A stretch of DNA of 45,075 nt from Alistipes sp. (GTDB lineage: Bacteria; Bacteroidota; Bacteroidia; Bacteroidales; Rikenellaceae): the NCBI GenBank assembly GCA_017505725.1, contig JAFVOR010000096.1, positions 1 to 45,075 of the forward strand. Direction: 5' to 3'. The position numbers and the translations under genes are program-made. Within the stretch, counting starts at the first letter, position 1. Each line of letters begins with the position of its first letter. Below, one piece after another: positions 25,363 to 34,174 of this stretch. The notes beneath the pieces were generated by a model. The model did not search any database. It was given only the letters and a program-made list of their open reading frames with translations, and had not been told where the DNA came from.

Positions 25363-27060
25363 ATGTTACAGGAAAATCTGATTAAAATGTATGAGCAGTC
25401 ATTTCGTGAGCATCGCGAGATGAGCGCTGTGACCGATTACTTCTCGGGCGAAAGTTACTCCTATTATGGTTTTGCGAAGGAGATTGCCAAGCTCCATATC
25501 CTCTTCGACGAGGCTGGCGTGAAGCGTGGTGACAAGATTGCTTTGGTCGGCCGCAATACACCGCGCTGGTGTGCTGTCTACATTGCTACTATGACCTATG
25601 GAGCGGTGATTGTGCCTATTATGCAGACATTTACATCGACCGATATCCAGCATATCGTCAACCATTCGGAGAGTCGTCTGTTGTTCCTTACCGACTCCTA
25701 TTGGGAGGGTTTGGACGAGGAGGCTTTGCCCAATATCGATGGCGTATTCTCGCTCACCGATTACCACGTATTGTTCGAGCGTCGTGAGGGTAAACTCACC
25801 AAGTGTGTCGACAATATGACCACAAATTATCGTCGTCGCTATCCACAGGGATTCACCGTGAACGACATTAAATATGCCGATGTGCCTAACGATCAGCTCA
25901 TATTGTTGAACTATACATCGGGTACTACCGGTTACTCGAAGGGCGTTATGCTTACGGTAAACAACCTTACGGCTAATGTCGCATATATCAAGACTTTGAA
26001 GCCCCGCAATGGTGGCTCATTCTACTTTGCAAAGGGCCGTCGTACACTCTCGTTCCTGCCTTTGGCACACGCTTATGGTTGTACCGTCGATTTCCTCACT
26101 CCGCTCGCTGTCGGAGGTCACATCACACTCCTCGGCAAGATGCCTACTCCAAAGGTGCTGGTCGAGGCTATGAAGCACGTTCAGCCAAATGTAATCGCTT
26201 CGGTACCTCTTGTACTCGAGAAGATTTACCGCAAGCAGGTGGCACCACTCCTCGAGAGTGGCTCGCTCAGTGTTGCCATCAAGGTGCCGCTCGTGAACGA
26301 GATTGTTCGTGCCAAGATTAAGCAAAAGTTGCTCGATTCGTTCGGTGGCAATGTCGAGTTGTTTATCATCGGCGGTGCTCCAATCAACAAGGAGACCGAG
26401 GCGTTCCTCAAGTCTATCCACTTCCCTATTATCGTAGGTTATGGTATGACCGAGTGTGCTCCGCTCATCTCGGTTACTATCGATCCTACCGAGTTCAAGA
26501 TTCGCTCGTGTGGAAAGATTCTGCAGGGTATGATGGAGGTGAAAATCGACTCTGCCGATCAGCGTAATATCCCGGGTGAGATTCTTGTCAAGGGTGAGTG
26601 TGTGATGCAGGGTTACTACAAAAACGAGCGTGACACCGCTGCGGCTTTGGATGCTGATGGATGGCTCCATACTGGTGATATGGGAACTGTCGACGAGGAT
26701 GGTACAATCTATATCAAGGGCCGTTGTAAGACTATGATACTCACCGAGACAGGTCAAAATATCTATCCCGAGCAGATCGAGGATAAACTCAATAACCTCC
26801 CGCTTGTTGCAGAGTCGCTTGTGCTTGAGAATAAGGGAAAACTCTATGGCCTTGTGGTGCCTGATTTTGCCCTTTGCGAGAAGGAGCATATAACTCGCGA
26901 GAAACTCGAAGAGATTATGAACGAGAACCTCAAAGCTCTTAACGAGCAGGTAGCAGGCTACGAGCGTCTGGTGTCGCTTATCATCTATCCTAACGAGTTC
27001 GAGAAGACTCCTAAGAAGAGTATTAAGCGTTATTTATACGATATGTCCAAACTCGTATAA
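25363..27060 (+). CDS. Long-chain acyl-CoA ligase, copy 2
   Basis: A 565-residue paralog of the upstream gene, roughly three quarters identical by eye, with all catalytic motifs kept (LNYTSGTTGYSKG, GYGMTECAPLI, HTGDMG, EKTPKKSIKRYLYD). The 60-bp spacer is A/T-rich with no clear promoter, so it is probably co-transcribed. The main differences lie in the segment after TVNNLTAN and around the end of the N-terminal domain, regions that can set acyl specificity. A copy of the interspersed palindrome begins on the base after its stop codon, and an intrinsic terminator follows at 27343. Confidence 0.9.
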   Translation: MLQENLIKMYEQSFREHREMSAVTDYFSGESYSYYGFAKEIAKLHILFDEAGVKRGDKIALVGRNTPRWCAVYIATMTYGAVIVPIMQTFTSTDIQHIVNHSESRLLFLTDSYWEGLDEEALPNIDGVFSLTDYHVLFERREGKLTKCVDNMTTNYRRRYPQGFTVNDIKYADVPNDQLILLNYTSGTTGYSKGVMLTVNNLTANVAYIKTLKPRNGGSFYFAKGRRTLSFLPLAHAYGCTVDFLTPLAVGGHITLLGKMPTPKVLVEAMKHVQPNVIASVPLVLEKIYRKQVAPLLESGSLSVAIKVPLVNEIVRAKIKQKLLDSFGGNVELFIIGGAPINKETEAFLKSIHFPIIVGYGMTECAPLISVTIDPTEFKIRSCGKILQGMMEVKIDSADQRNIPGEILVKGECVMQGYYKNERDTAAALDADGWLHTGDMGTVDEDGTIYIKGRCKTMILTETGQNIYPEQIEDKLNNLPLVAESLVLENKGKLYGLVVPDFALCEKEHITREKLEEIMNENLKALNEQVAGYERLVSLIIYPNEFEKTPKKSIKRYLYDMSKLV

Positions 27061-27184
27061 AAATCGTTCTGACGGGCCTATTTTTGTACGGATCGGCGGA
27101 TAGCGAAATGCTCACATACCTCAAGTATGCTCCGCTTTCGCTACCTTGCTTCGCACAAAAATAGGCCCGTCATTTACGATTTTT
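27061..27184 (+). repeat. Interspersed palindromic element, copy C1
   Basis: A 124-bp palindrome with the best outer pairing of the family: AAATCGT...GACGGGCCTATTTTTG against CAAAAATAGGCCCGTC...ACGATTTT. Mid stem TAGCGAAA/TTTCGCTA; apical stem CATAC/GTATG with loop CTCAA. Begins immediately after the stop codon of the acyl-CoA ligase. Confidence 0.88.
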
Positions 27185-27187
27185 ATT

Positions 27188-27310
27188 AGTTCGTTCTGTC
27201 GTGTCTCCTTTTGCACGAATCGGCGGATAGCAAAATGCTCACGTAGGTTTACTACGCTCCGCTTTCATCGCTTTGCTTCGCACAAAAATAGGCCCGTCAT
27301 TTACGATTTT
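27188..27310 (+). repeat. Interspersed palindromic element, copy C2
   Basis: A second copy in direct tandem. The right arm is nearly identical to that of C1, but the left outer arm has diverged (TCGTTCTGTCGTGTCTCC). The apical stem is CGTAG/CTACG with loop GTTTA, a compensated change from CATAG/CTATG. Confidence 0.82.
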
Positions 27311-27342
27311 TTGGAACGCATTGAAAACTCGCTAATTATTTG

Positions 27343-27373
27343 GGCATTCGACACAAAGTCGGATGCCTTTTTT
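27343..27373 (+). terminator. Intrinsic terminator insulating the two-component operon
   Basis: A 10-bp stem GGCATTCGAC/GTCGGATGCC (one T-G pair) with loop ACAAA, followed by six T. It closes transcription from plsY and the ligases. Its T-run overlaps the TTTG -33 element of the next promoter. Confidence 0.85.
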
Positions 27374-27411
27374 GTTTTATTCGAAAAAAGCCCTAACTTT
27401 GTACCAAAGTT
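27371..27411 (+). promoter_or_regulatory. Promoter of the LytS/LytTR-nuclease operon with overlapping palindrome
   Basis: TTTG at 27371-27374, a 19-base spacer, then TAACTTTG at 27394-27401, matching TTTG-N19-TAnnTTTG. The -7 box is half of a perfect dyad AACTTTG-TAC-CAAAGTT (27395-27411), a likely site for a regulator that would block or assist initiation. The start codon is 13 bp after the dyad. Confidence 0.75.
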
Positions 27412-27423
27412 ATACTTCGTTTT

Positions 27424-28485
27424 ATGGAGTTGGGAGGAAAAATAAAAATTCGTAAGCAATTCATTGGTGAGAGTACGCTCTACTTCTTGGTATGGGTGTT
27501 GGTCTTTATCGCTCCATTTATGAACGCAGGTCTGATGTCAGAGGAGATTGTCGACCCGAGAGTTTCGTTGCTTGCGTTGCTGAAGATTTTGCCATTCCTC
27601 TTTATCTTTCTGTTGAACAACCTTGTCCTCTTGCGATATCTGCGTAAAGGGCGTTTTTCCTGGCTCTATTTGCTGGTTGTGGCTCTACTCATCGTGGTGA
27701 TATTCTCGATGATTGATCTCTACGAGAAGCAGAATGCCAAGGCTGCAGGCTTTATCGGATTGGCAGTATTTCCGTGGTGGGGTAATATGATAGCTGCGGC
27801 AATGATGATAGGTGCGAACAATTCAATCTCAAAACTCTATCGCAATATGCAGCGTGATGAGGATGCCGAGCGTCTGCAGCGTCAGAATATCCAGGCGGAG
27901 ATGTACTATCTTAAGCATCAGATCAACCCACACTTCCTGATGAATACGCTCAATAATATCCACGCAATGATCGATATCGACACCGAGGCTGCCAAGCAGA
28001 TTGTGTTGCAGCTCTCGGATATGATGCGTTATGTGGTCTACGAGACAGGAGGCAATGTCATAGCCTTGCGCGAGGATTTGCGATTTATCAAGAACTACAT
28101 CGAGCTGATGCGAATACGCTATACCGACGATGTGGCGATAACCTACAACTATCCGCAGCAATTAAAAGGCAGGGTAGATGTGCCGCCGCTTATATTTATC
28201 GTCTTTGTGGAAAATGCTTTCAAACACGGTGTAAGTTACAATTCCGACTCTTATATCAATGTCGATATTGCAGTTGATGGGGAGTATGTGGTTGGTCGTT
28301 TCGAGAACTCTGTCAACGATAGTAGCCATAAGCAAAGACCTGGCATCGGACTCGAGAATGTCCGCAAGCGACTCGATCTGATCTACGACGAAAATTACGA
28401 TCTCAAGATAGAGGAGAATGACCACAAATATTGTGTAACCATTAAAATTCCGGTATTAAATGGCAATGAGATGCATAGCAATTGA
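27424..28485 (+). CDS. LytS/YehU-type sensor histidine kinase
   Basis: A 353-residue membrane kinase. Four hydrophobic helices occupy about residues 17-34, 50-72, 79-98 and 108-130, and a short coiled region (140-160) leads to the His_kinase domain. The phosphorylated histidine is His170 in LKHQINPHFLMNTLNNI. The ATPase part shows VENAFKHGV (N box) and the G box PGIGLENVRKRLDLIYDE. There is no separate extracellular sensor domain, so the membrane helices are the probable input site. Its last 26 bp overlap the start of the response regulator gene, as is usual for partners. The ATG at 27424 fits the promoter. Confidence 0.93.
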   Translation: MELGGKIKIRKQFIGESTLYFLVWVLVFIAPFMNAGLMSEEIVDPRVSLLALLKILPFLFIFLLNNLVLLRYLRKGRFSWLYLLVVALLIVVIFSMIDLYEKQNAKAAGFIGLAVFPWWGNMIAAAMMIGANNSISKLYRNMQRDEDAERLQRQNIQAEMYYLKHQINPHFLMNTLNNIHAMIDIDTEAAKQIVLQLSDMMRYVVYETGGNVIALREDLRFIKNYIELMRIRYTDDVAITYNYPQQLKGRVDVPPLIFIVFVENAFKHGVSYNSDSYINVDIAVDGEYVVGRFENSVNDSSHKQRPGIGLENVRKRLDLIYDENYDLKIEENDHKYCVTIKIPVLNGNEMHSN

Positions 28486-29209
28486 TGATGAGCCTCTGGC
28501 ATTGCGACAGATTTCAGGCTATATCTCCAAGATCCCATTCCTTGACCTGAAGTCGACCTTCTGCAGCGCAGTATTGGCGCAGGAGTGGCTCAAGGAGAAT
28601 GAAACAGACTTGATATTTGTAGATATTAATATGCCCGATATGACGGGAGTAGAGTTTGTGCAGACGCTCGACACGCCTGCGATGGTGATATTCACCACCG
28701 CCTACGCCGAGTACGCCATAGAGGGATTCAAACTCTCGGCTATCGACTATCTGCTCAAACCTTTCGGTCTAAACGATCTCACCCGAGCTGCGGAGAAGGC
28801 TCTCTCGCTCTATGAGTTGTTGCAGTTACAGGAGGCGCGACAGAGCGAACAGACTCCGCAGGAGGAGACCATCGAGAGTGGCGATGAGGCAGGAGTACTC
28901 TCGGTACACGCCGACCGTAAGACTCACGTTGTGAAGATGTCGAATATCGTCTATGTCGAGAGCGCTGGTGAGTATGTACGATTGCATCTGTCGGATGGTA
29001 CAAAGCTCGTAACACTATTCCGATTGAAGAATATGGAGAGCTCGTTGCAGTCATCGCAATTTATGCGTGTGCACCGCTCCTATATCATCAATCTGAATCA
29101 TATCTCGGGTTATACGAAAGGCCGAGTGTTCCTCTCCAATGACGACTATGTGCCGATTGGTGAGAACTATAAAGAGCAGTTTATTAATTATATGAATAGT
29201 GTACAATAA
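28460..29209 (+). CDS. LytTR-family response regulator
   Basis: A 249-residue regulator. The receiver domain (residues 3-115) has the acidic pair in IAIDDEP, phosphoacceptor Asp55 in LIFVDINMPDMTG, the conserved Thr in IFTTAYAEYA and the Lys in DYLLKPFG. A Gln/Glu-rich linker (about 118-143) leads to a LytTR DNA-binding domain (145-249), with IVYVESAGEYVRLHL and FMRVHRSYIINLNHI. Starts at 28460 or 28466 are both possible. It overlaps the kinase gene and is 6 bp from the next gene, so it probably controls the downstream exported genes and perhaps its own operon. Confidence 0.94.
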   Translation: MAMRCIAIDDEPLALRQISGYISKIPFLDLKSTFCSAVLAQEWLKENETDLIFVDINMPDMTGVEFVQTLDTPAMVIFTTAYAEYAIEGFKLSAIDYLLKPFGLNDLTRAAEKALSLYELLQLQEARQSEQTPQEETIESGDEAGVLSVHADRKTHVVKMSNIVYVESAGEYVRLHLSDGTKLVTLFRLKNMESSLQSSQFMRVHRSYIINLNHISGYTKGRVFLSNDDYVPIGENYKEQFINYMNSVQ

Positions 29210-29215
29210 AAGAGT

Positions 29216-30799
29216 ATGAAGATATTTAAATTTTGTTTGATGGCTGTGGCATTGATGCTTGCCCTGCCATTATCGGCAGCCAAAGTCACCTCGATGCGAG
29301 ATGTGCGCGATATGGTGCAGAAGGCTGGTTCCTTGACCGTAGAGCAGGATTTGTATGTCGAGGGTTTTATTATTAGCAAAGTCAATGGCCGTAACAACGA
29401 GTTTAATGAGCAGGTGCATTTTGCTTCGATTAAAAATCTTGACCTTACAACAGGCTATATCGAGTCGGTAACGGGCGATGTCGGCTTTAGAATTGACTTC
29501 GCTTCGCGTAAGGTTGTCGCAGAGTTCCCTCGCTATGCGAAGGTTGTAATTTCGTTGAAGGGCACGACGTTGGTATGCGAAAAGCCTTGCAGAGTGACCA
29601 TTAAGGGACTTTCCGATACTCATATTGTAAATTCTATCCAATGCTCGGCCGAGGATTTGCCTCGTAAGTCGAAGTATATCCGCGAGATTACGGACGACGA
29701 TGTCTATACCTATGTTACACTTCGTGATTGTGAGATATTGTTCCGCGATGGCTCATTCCTCAATGTCTATGAGCGATATGTCCAGCCATCAAAGGTTAAT
29801 AAGGACTTCTCGGCAAATAAGACTATGGATGGTTGGGCAACACTTATTTGCGATAAGCACGGCTCTCAAATCTACTCTTTGACCAACTCGCTCTGCACTT
29901 GGCGTCGCGACGGCAAAGGTGTTCCGCAGGGAGCAGGAGAGATGTGTGGTGTATTGGTCTATTCGCAGCACCCTCGCTATGGTGGTGATGTCTTTGGTGG
30001 ATATGCTATTCGTCCGGTCGATAAAAATGACTATGCAATGGAGTGGGATGCGTCGGAGGCTATCTACAAGCCTATTGCAGAGTGGAATTGGAATGATAAT
30101 AGTCAATACTTCAATACCGAGGAGGGTGCGCTCAAAACCATTTCGCACGAGCGTGTTTTGTCTGACGTAGGTGAAGGAAAATTAACCGTTGTGCCTGAGG
30201 GTAAGGTTATTCGTGCCAAGGATACCAACAATCCTCGAGTATACTCGCCAAAGGATGGTAAAAACAACGGAAACTATGGTATTGTAAACTATGGAGCGTT
30301 GAGCGTACGAACAGAGTCTCGCAATTGGTGGGATTGGAAGAGCGATTGCGGTAAGGGTATTGTGATTGAGTTCTCGACCAAACGAGTATCGGGCAAGTCG
30401 CTTATCTTCGGATTTAGTTTTGCTGCGGGTGCTATTACGGCAAATACTTCGTACGGATATCCTCTGCTTTGGAATGTGGAGTATTCGACAAATGGTACGG
30501 ATTGGTATGCTGTCGAGGGAAGCAACCCTAAGAAGATGCGTTCGTTGCCTTGGTGGTATGTCAACAATGTGAACGGCTCGAATTATGTGAGCGAGATTGC
30601 CGGAGCGGGCTATACCGAGCATATGGTGAAGCTCCCGAATACGCTCTTCAAGCAGAAGAAGGTCTATGTCAGAGTTGTTCCAGTAGCAAAGCGAATTGGA
30701 ACTTTGGGCTATGATTATAACGAGAATGGCGCATTGCGCCACAACTCGATGAGTGAGTCGGTGGTTAATTTCGGCTCTATAGTAGTACGATATAACTAA
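29216..30799 (+). CDS. Secreted DUF5689-like protein of unknown function
   Basis: A 527-residue protein with a Sec signal peptide (about 1-21, ending LPLSAA). The first third (TVEQDLYVEGFIISKVN, then VGFRIDFASRKVVAEFPRYAKVVISLKG) has the pattern of the DUF5689 OB-like fold found in Bacteroidetes surface proteins. The middle is Trp/Tyr-rich with no recognised family. The last ~170 residues (IEFSTKRVSGKSLIFGFSF, WNVEYSTNGTDWYAVEG) look like a beta-sandwich of the kind seen in carbohydrate- or surface-binding modules. No catalytic motif is visible. It is 6 bp after the LytTR gene and 8 bp before the propeller-EEP gene, so a role with those exported enzymes is likely. The DUF5689 assignment is from pattern only. 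Confidence 0.6.
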   Translation: MKIFKFCLMAVALMLALPLSAAKVTSMRDVRDMVQKAGSLTVEQDLYVEGFIISKVNGRNNEFNEQVHFASIKNLDLTTGYIESVTGDVGFRIDFASRKVVAEFPRYAKVVISLKGTTLVCEKPCRVTIKGLSDTHIVNSIQCSAEDLPRKSKYIREITDDDVYTYVTLRDCEILFRDGSFLNVYERYVQPSKVNKDFSANKTMDGWATLICDKHGSQIYSLTNSLCTWRRDGKGVPQGAGEMCGVLVYSQHPRYGGDVFGGYAIRPVDKNDYAMEWDASEAIYKPIAEWNWNDNSQYFNTEEGALKTISHERVLSDVGEGKLTVVPEGKVIRAKDTNNPRVYSPKDGKNNGNYGIVNYGALSVRTESRNWWDWKSDCGKGIVIEFSTKRVSGKSLIFGFSFAAGAITANTSYGYPLLWNVEYSTNGTDWYAVEGSNPKKMRSLPWWYVNNVNGSNYVSEIAGAGYTEHMVKLPNTLFKQKKVYVRVVPVAKRIGTLGYDYNENGALRHNSMSESVVNFGSIVVRYN

Positions 30800-30806
30800 T
30801 ACGATT

Positions 30807-32876
30807 ATGAAGAAGATTTCGATATTGCTATTATCTATTATGGCGGCGTTTGCTGCCTATGCAGGTGAGGTTGGCTTGAAAGTTACGCCTAATCTCTCGC
30901 CTGATGCAACAAAATATGCGATGGCTAAGCAGGCGTCTACGCAGATTACTGCTCTCGAGACCACTGTAAAGGGTCGTTTGTGGGCCTCTGTGTTGTGTAA
31001 TGGCGATGGCGCCGAAGGCTTTCTCTCGCTCGTATATAGCGACTCGCAGGGCAAGAATTGGAGCGATGCCGTTGTAGTATTGGATGCTTGTGCCGATAAA
31101 TTGGCAGTGCGCAATGGAATATTGTGGCTATCTCCGAAGGGTGAATTGTGGTTGTTCTATTCCGTATTCGACGGTTACTATGATGGTCGTGGCTCGTTGT
31201 GGGCTATGATTTGTAAGAATCCCGAGGCCGCACAACCTCTTTGGGAGGCTCCGCACTATCTCGGAGTCGGCGTTGCTACGGGTCGTCCTATGGCCGATAA
31301 GCAGGGTGTGTGGTACCTACCTTCGGCATTGTGGGGACGTGATGTGATGTACTACGATAAGGCTCCATTTATTGCGAATCGTTGGGATACTCCTCGCTTT
31401 GCATCGCCATACGCAGGTAGCTATTTGGAACTCGACTCAAAACGCGGTGCAGGCGTATATATCTCGACCGACGAGGGTAAGACCTGGAGTGAGAATCTCG
31501 GTGCAGTAAAGTGTCCTAATGAGGTGATTAAAGCGCGTTATAACAATCCTCAGCTCTTCTGCTATGATGACGGTAAGGTGGGTATGGTAGTGCGTGCTTC
31601 GGGTACGGCGTGGTCGTATGTTGCAACAACATCGAATGGCAAGGAGTGGAGTGCCGTCGAGCGATTTGTTTCGGCTCCCGACCAAAACTTTGCCGTACAT
31701 CGTCTTGCGGATGGCAAGTTGCTGATGGTGCGAAATGGACGTTTCGACCATCATCTCCATTGGTTGCCTGAGGGATTGTTCGCTTATCTCTCGGAGGATT
31801 GTGGTCAGAGTTGGTATGGTGGTTTGCGCCTTGCTTCGGATGTTGCTACGATTAATCCTGTAGTGGCAGAGGCAAAGGATGGCTCAATCTATATCGCTAT
31901 GCATAGCGAGCCTGAGGCTAAATGCGAGAACTCGCTTGTTATAACTTCGGTGGCAGAGATTGATGCTGCGAATGCCGACCCTATGAACTCGCCTTCGAAT
32001 AAGAGGGTGGTGCTTACGGTAGGCAATGCTGGTGAGGGTGCTGCCGCCTTGACAAAGGTGCTGACAACACCAAAGACCGATTGGGCGTCGGAGCCTTTCC
32101 GTCTTGCAACGTATAATATCCAATATCCTATTATGGGTTGGCCAGAGAAACGCTTGGAGCCACTCATCGCACTGCTCAAAGAGTATGACTTCGATATCTT
32201 CGGAGCACAGGAGCCTTATCTCCACCAAATTGAGGATATGATGCGTCACATTGGCGACGAGTATGCTTGGGTCGGCACGAATGTCACGGGCGATAATAGC
32301 GATAGAACACACCATTTTAACCCTATATTCTATCGTAAGTCGCGCTTTGAGGTGCTCGATTTCGATACCGTATGGCTCACTGATGAGGCGGGTGTACCAG
32401 GCTATGGAGCACGCTCGTGTCGTCTGTTTGTGTGGGCGAAGTTCCTCGACAAAAAGAGTAATAAGGTGTTCTATCACTTCAACGGACACTACGACCATCG
32501 TGGTATTGAGGCGAGAGTTGTAGCGTCGTATATCGTGCTCGATATGGTGCGTAAGGTGGCAAAGGGTATGCCTGCATTCGTTACGGCAGACTACAATTCG
32601 GACGAGAAATCACGTCCTTACAAGGTTTTGCAGGAGTCGCCTTTCTTGGAGGATACAATGACCGATTCGCCTGTAACAGTAAATCGCGAGTATCAGTCGA
32701 TTAGCGGCTATAAGCCTGTTACGACTCGAGCTGTGAACGGTATGCACATCGATCACGTATTCTACACTCCAAATTCGATTAAACTCAGCCATTGGGAGCT
32801 TATCGTTAAGGACTATAATGGCTATTGGGGCTCTGATCACCACCCAATATTTGTGGATTGTGTGATTGCAAATTAA
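30807..32876 (+). CDS. Secreted sialidase-like beta-propeller fused to EEP-family nuclease/phosphatase
   Basis: A 689-residue exported protein (signal peptide to about residue 19, AYA). Residues 30-400 form a sialidase/BNR-like propeller with Asp-box motifs SDSQGKNW (78-85), STDEGKTW (220-227), a degenerate TSNGKEW, and SEDCGQSW (329-336). Residues 429-689 are an endonuclease/exonuclease/phosphatase domain with Asn437 (TYNIQ), Glu469 (GAQEP), His561 (NGHYDH), Asp595 and Asn597 (TADYNSD), Asp649 and His650 (HIDHVFY) and Asp677-His678 (GSDHHP): a complete catalytic set. The propeller may act as a glycosidase or only as a binding domain; I cannot identify the arginine triad by eye. Possible substrates are nucleic acid, sugar phosphates or phospholipids. 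Confidence 0.82.
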   Translation: MKKISILLLSIMAAFAAYAGEVGLKVTPNLSPDATKYAMAKQASTQITALETTVKGRLWASVLCNGDGAEGFLSLVYSDSQGKNWSDAVVVLDACADKLAVRNGILWLSPKGELWLFYSVFDGYYDGRGSLWAMICKNPEAAQPLWEAPHYLGVGVATGRPMADKQGVWYLPSALWGRDVMYYDKAPFIANRWDTPRFASPYAGSYLELDSKRGAGVYISTDEGKTWSENLGAVKCPNEVIKARYNNPQLFCYDDGKVGMVVRASGTAWSYVATTSNGKEWSAVERFVSAPDQNFAVHRLADGKLLMVRNGRFDHHLHWLPEGLFAYLSEDCGQSWYGGLRLASDVATINPVVAEAKDGSIYIAMHSEPEAKCENSLVITSVAEIDAANADPMNSPSNKRVVLTVGNAGEGAAALTKVLTTPKTDWASEPFRLATYNIQYPIMGWPEKRLEPLIALLKEYDFDIFGAQEPYLHQIEDMMRHIGDEYAWVGTNVTGDNSDRTHHFNPIFYRKSRFEVLDFDTVWLTDEAGVPGYGARSCRLFVWAKFLDKKSNKVFYHFNGHYDHRGIEARVVASYIVLDMVRKVAKGMPAFVTADYNSDEKSRPYKVLQESPFLEDTMTDSPVTVNREYQSISGYKPVTTRAVNGMHIDHVFYTPNSIKLSHWELIVKDYNGYWGSDHHPIFVDCVIAN

Positions 32877-32887
32877 TTGTATCGTAG

Positions 32888-34174
32888 ATGAAGAAGGGGC
32901 TTTTAGCATTATCGCCAATAGTGGTGCTTTTGGTCGCATATTTGTCGATGTCGTTGGCGTCGGGCGACTTCTATCGCATCTCTATTTCGGTGGCATTTGT
33001 AATTGCGGCAATATATGCTGTGGCTGTGTTGCGAGGCATTAGCAATTCGTTGCAGGAGCGTGTATCCGTATTCTCGGAGGGTGCTTCGGACAAGAATATC
33101 CTATATATGATTTGGATATTCATCTTGGCGGGCATCTTTGCAACCTCGGCAAAGGCGATGGGTGCGGTGGATGCTACGGTCTACTTTACGATGCGTTTCA
33201 TTCCTGCCGAGTTTATGCTGGCGGGTATCTTTATAGCTTCGTGCTTTATCTCGCTCTCGATAGGTACGTCGGTGGGTACAATCGTGGCGCTGACACCCGT
33301 TGCTACGGGGTTGGCTACGCAGTTAGGAGTGGATATCGCACAGATGGTTGCTGTGGTTGTGGGAGGTGCTTTTTTTGGCGATAACCTCTCGTTTATCTCC
33401 GATACCACAATTGCCGCCACAATGAGTCAGGGCTGCAGTATGAAGGATAAGTTCCGCACCAATTTTGTGCTTGTGTTGCCTGCTGCATTACTCTCGTTGG
33501 GACTCTATATCTTTCTCGGCATCTCCGATGGTGGCGAGATGATAACCGAGGCGAGTGCCGCCGAGTGGTATAAGGCGATACCATATCTGTTGGTGCTTGT
33601 CTGTGCCATCGTTGGTGTCGATGTGCTTATTGTATTGGTGCTTGGCATTATTGCAACCGCAGTTATAGGCCTGTCGTGTGGCTCGTTGTCGCTTATTACT
33701 CTCTGCGAGGAGGCGGGCAATGGTGTGCTCTCGATGGGCGAACTCATCATAATCACCCTCTTGGCGGGTGGTCTGATGAATATGGTGAAGCAGAGTGGCG
33801 GTTTTGAGTATATTACTCAGGCCATTACTCGCCGTGTCTCGGGTCGTAGAGGTGCCGAGAGTGCTATTGCAGGTCTGACCATATTGGCGGATGTCTGCAC
33901 TGCGAACAATACTATCGCAATTATTACTATGGGACCTATTGCCCGCGACTTGAGCCTTAAGTATGGTATCCCTGCACGCAAAAGTGCGAGTCTGATGGAT
34001 ACAGCGTCGTGCTTCGCTCAGGGCGTTCTGCCATACGGTGCGCAACTGCTTATGGCGGCAGGTCTGGCCGAGATATCACCCATTGCAATTATTACACATC
34101 TCTATTACCCTCTGGCGATTGGTGTGATTGTTTTACTCTCGATTATATTCCAAATCCCACAAATTAAACAATAG
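32888..34174 (+). CDS. NhaC-family Na+/H+ antiporter
   Basis: A 428-residue inner-membrane transporter with about eleven hydrophobic helices. The family motif GDNLSFISDTTIAAT is clear, as are SIGTSVGTIVALTPVATG and the C-terminal block AEISPIAIITHLYYPLAIG. NhaC-type proteins exchange Na+ for H+ or carry organic anions with Na+ (malate/lactate, arginine/ornithine); the substrate is open. ADVCTANNTIAIITMGPIAR is a second conserved block. It lies 11 bp after the propeller-EEP gene, and its stop codon is directly followed by the ATG of the nuclease gene. In a nuclease operon it might import a released product or counter-ion, but that is inference. Confidence 0.88.
   Translation: MKKGLLALSPIVVLLVAYLSMSLASGDFYRISISVAFVIAAIYAVAVLRGISNSLQERVSVFSEGASDKNILYMIWIFILAGIFATSAKAMGAVDATVYFTMRFIPAEFMLAGIFIASCFISLSIGTSVGTIVALTPVATGLATQLGVDIAQMVAVVVGGAFFGDNLSFISDTTIAATMSQGCSMKDKFRTNFVLVLPAALLSLGLYIFLGISDGGEMITEASAAEWYKAIPYLLVLVCAIVGVDVLIVLVLGIIATAVIGLSCGSLSLITLCEEAGNGVLSMGELIIITLLAGGLMNMVKQSGGFEYITQAITRRVSGRRGAESAIAGLTILADVCTANNTIAIITMGPIARDLSLKYGIPARKSASLMDTASCFAQGVLPYGAQLLMAAGLAEISPIAIITHLYYPLAIGVIVLLSIIFQIPQIKQ

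Noticed and set aside
26017-26889. A 290-codon minus-strand frame inside the second acyl-CoA ligase.
   Set aside because: The first ligase has a matching antisense frame, as expected from shared codon use; no protein family seen.
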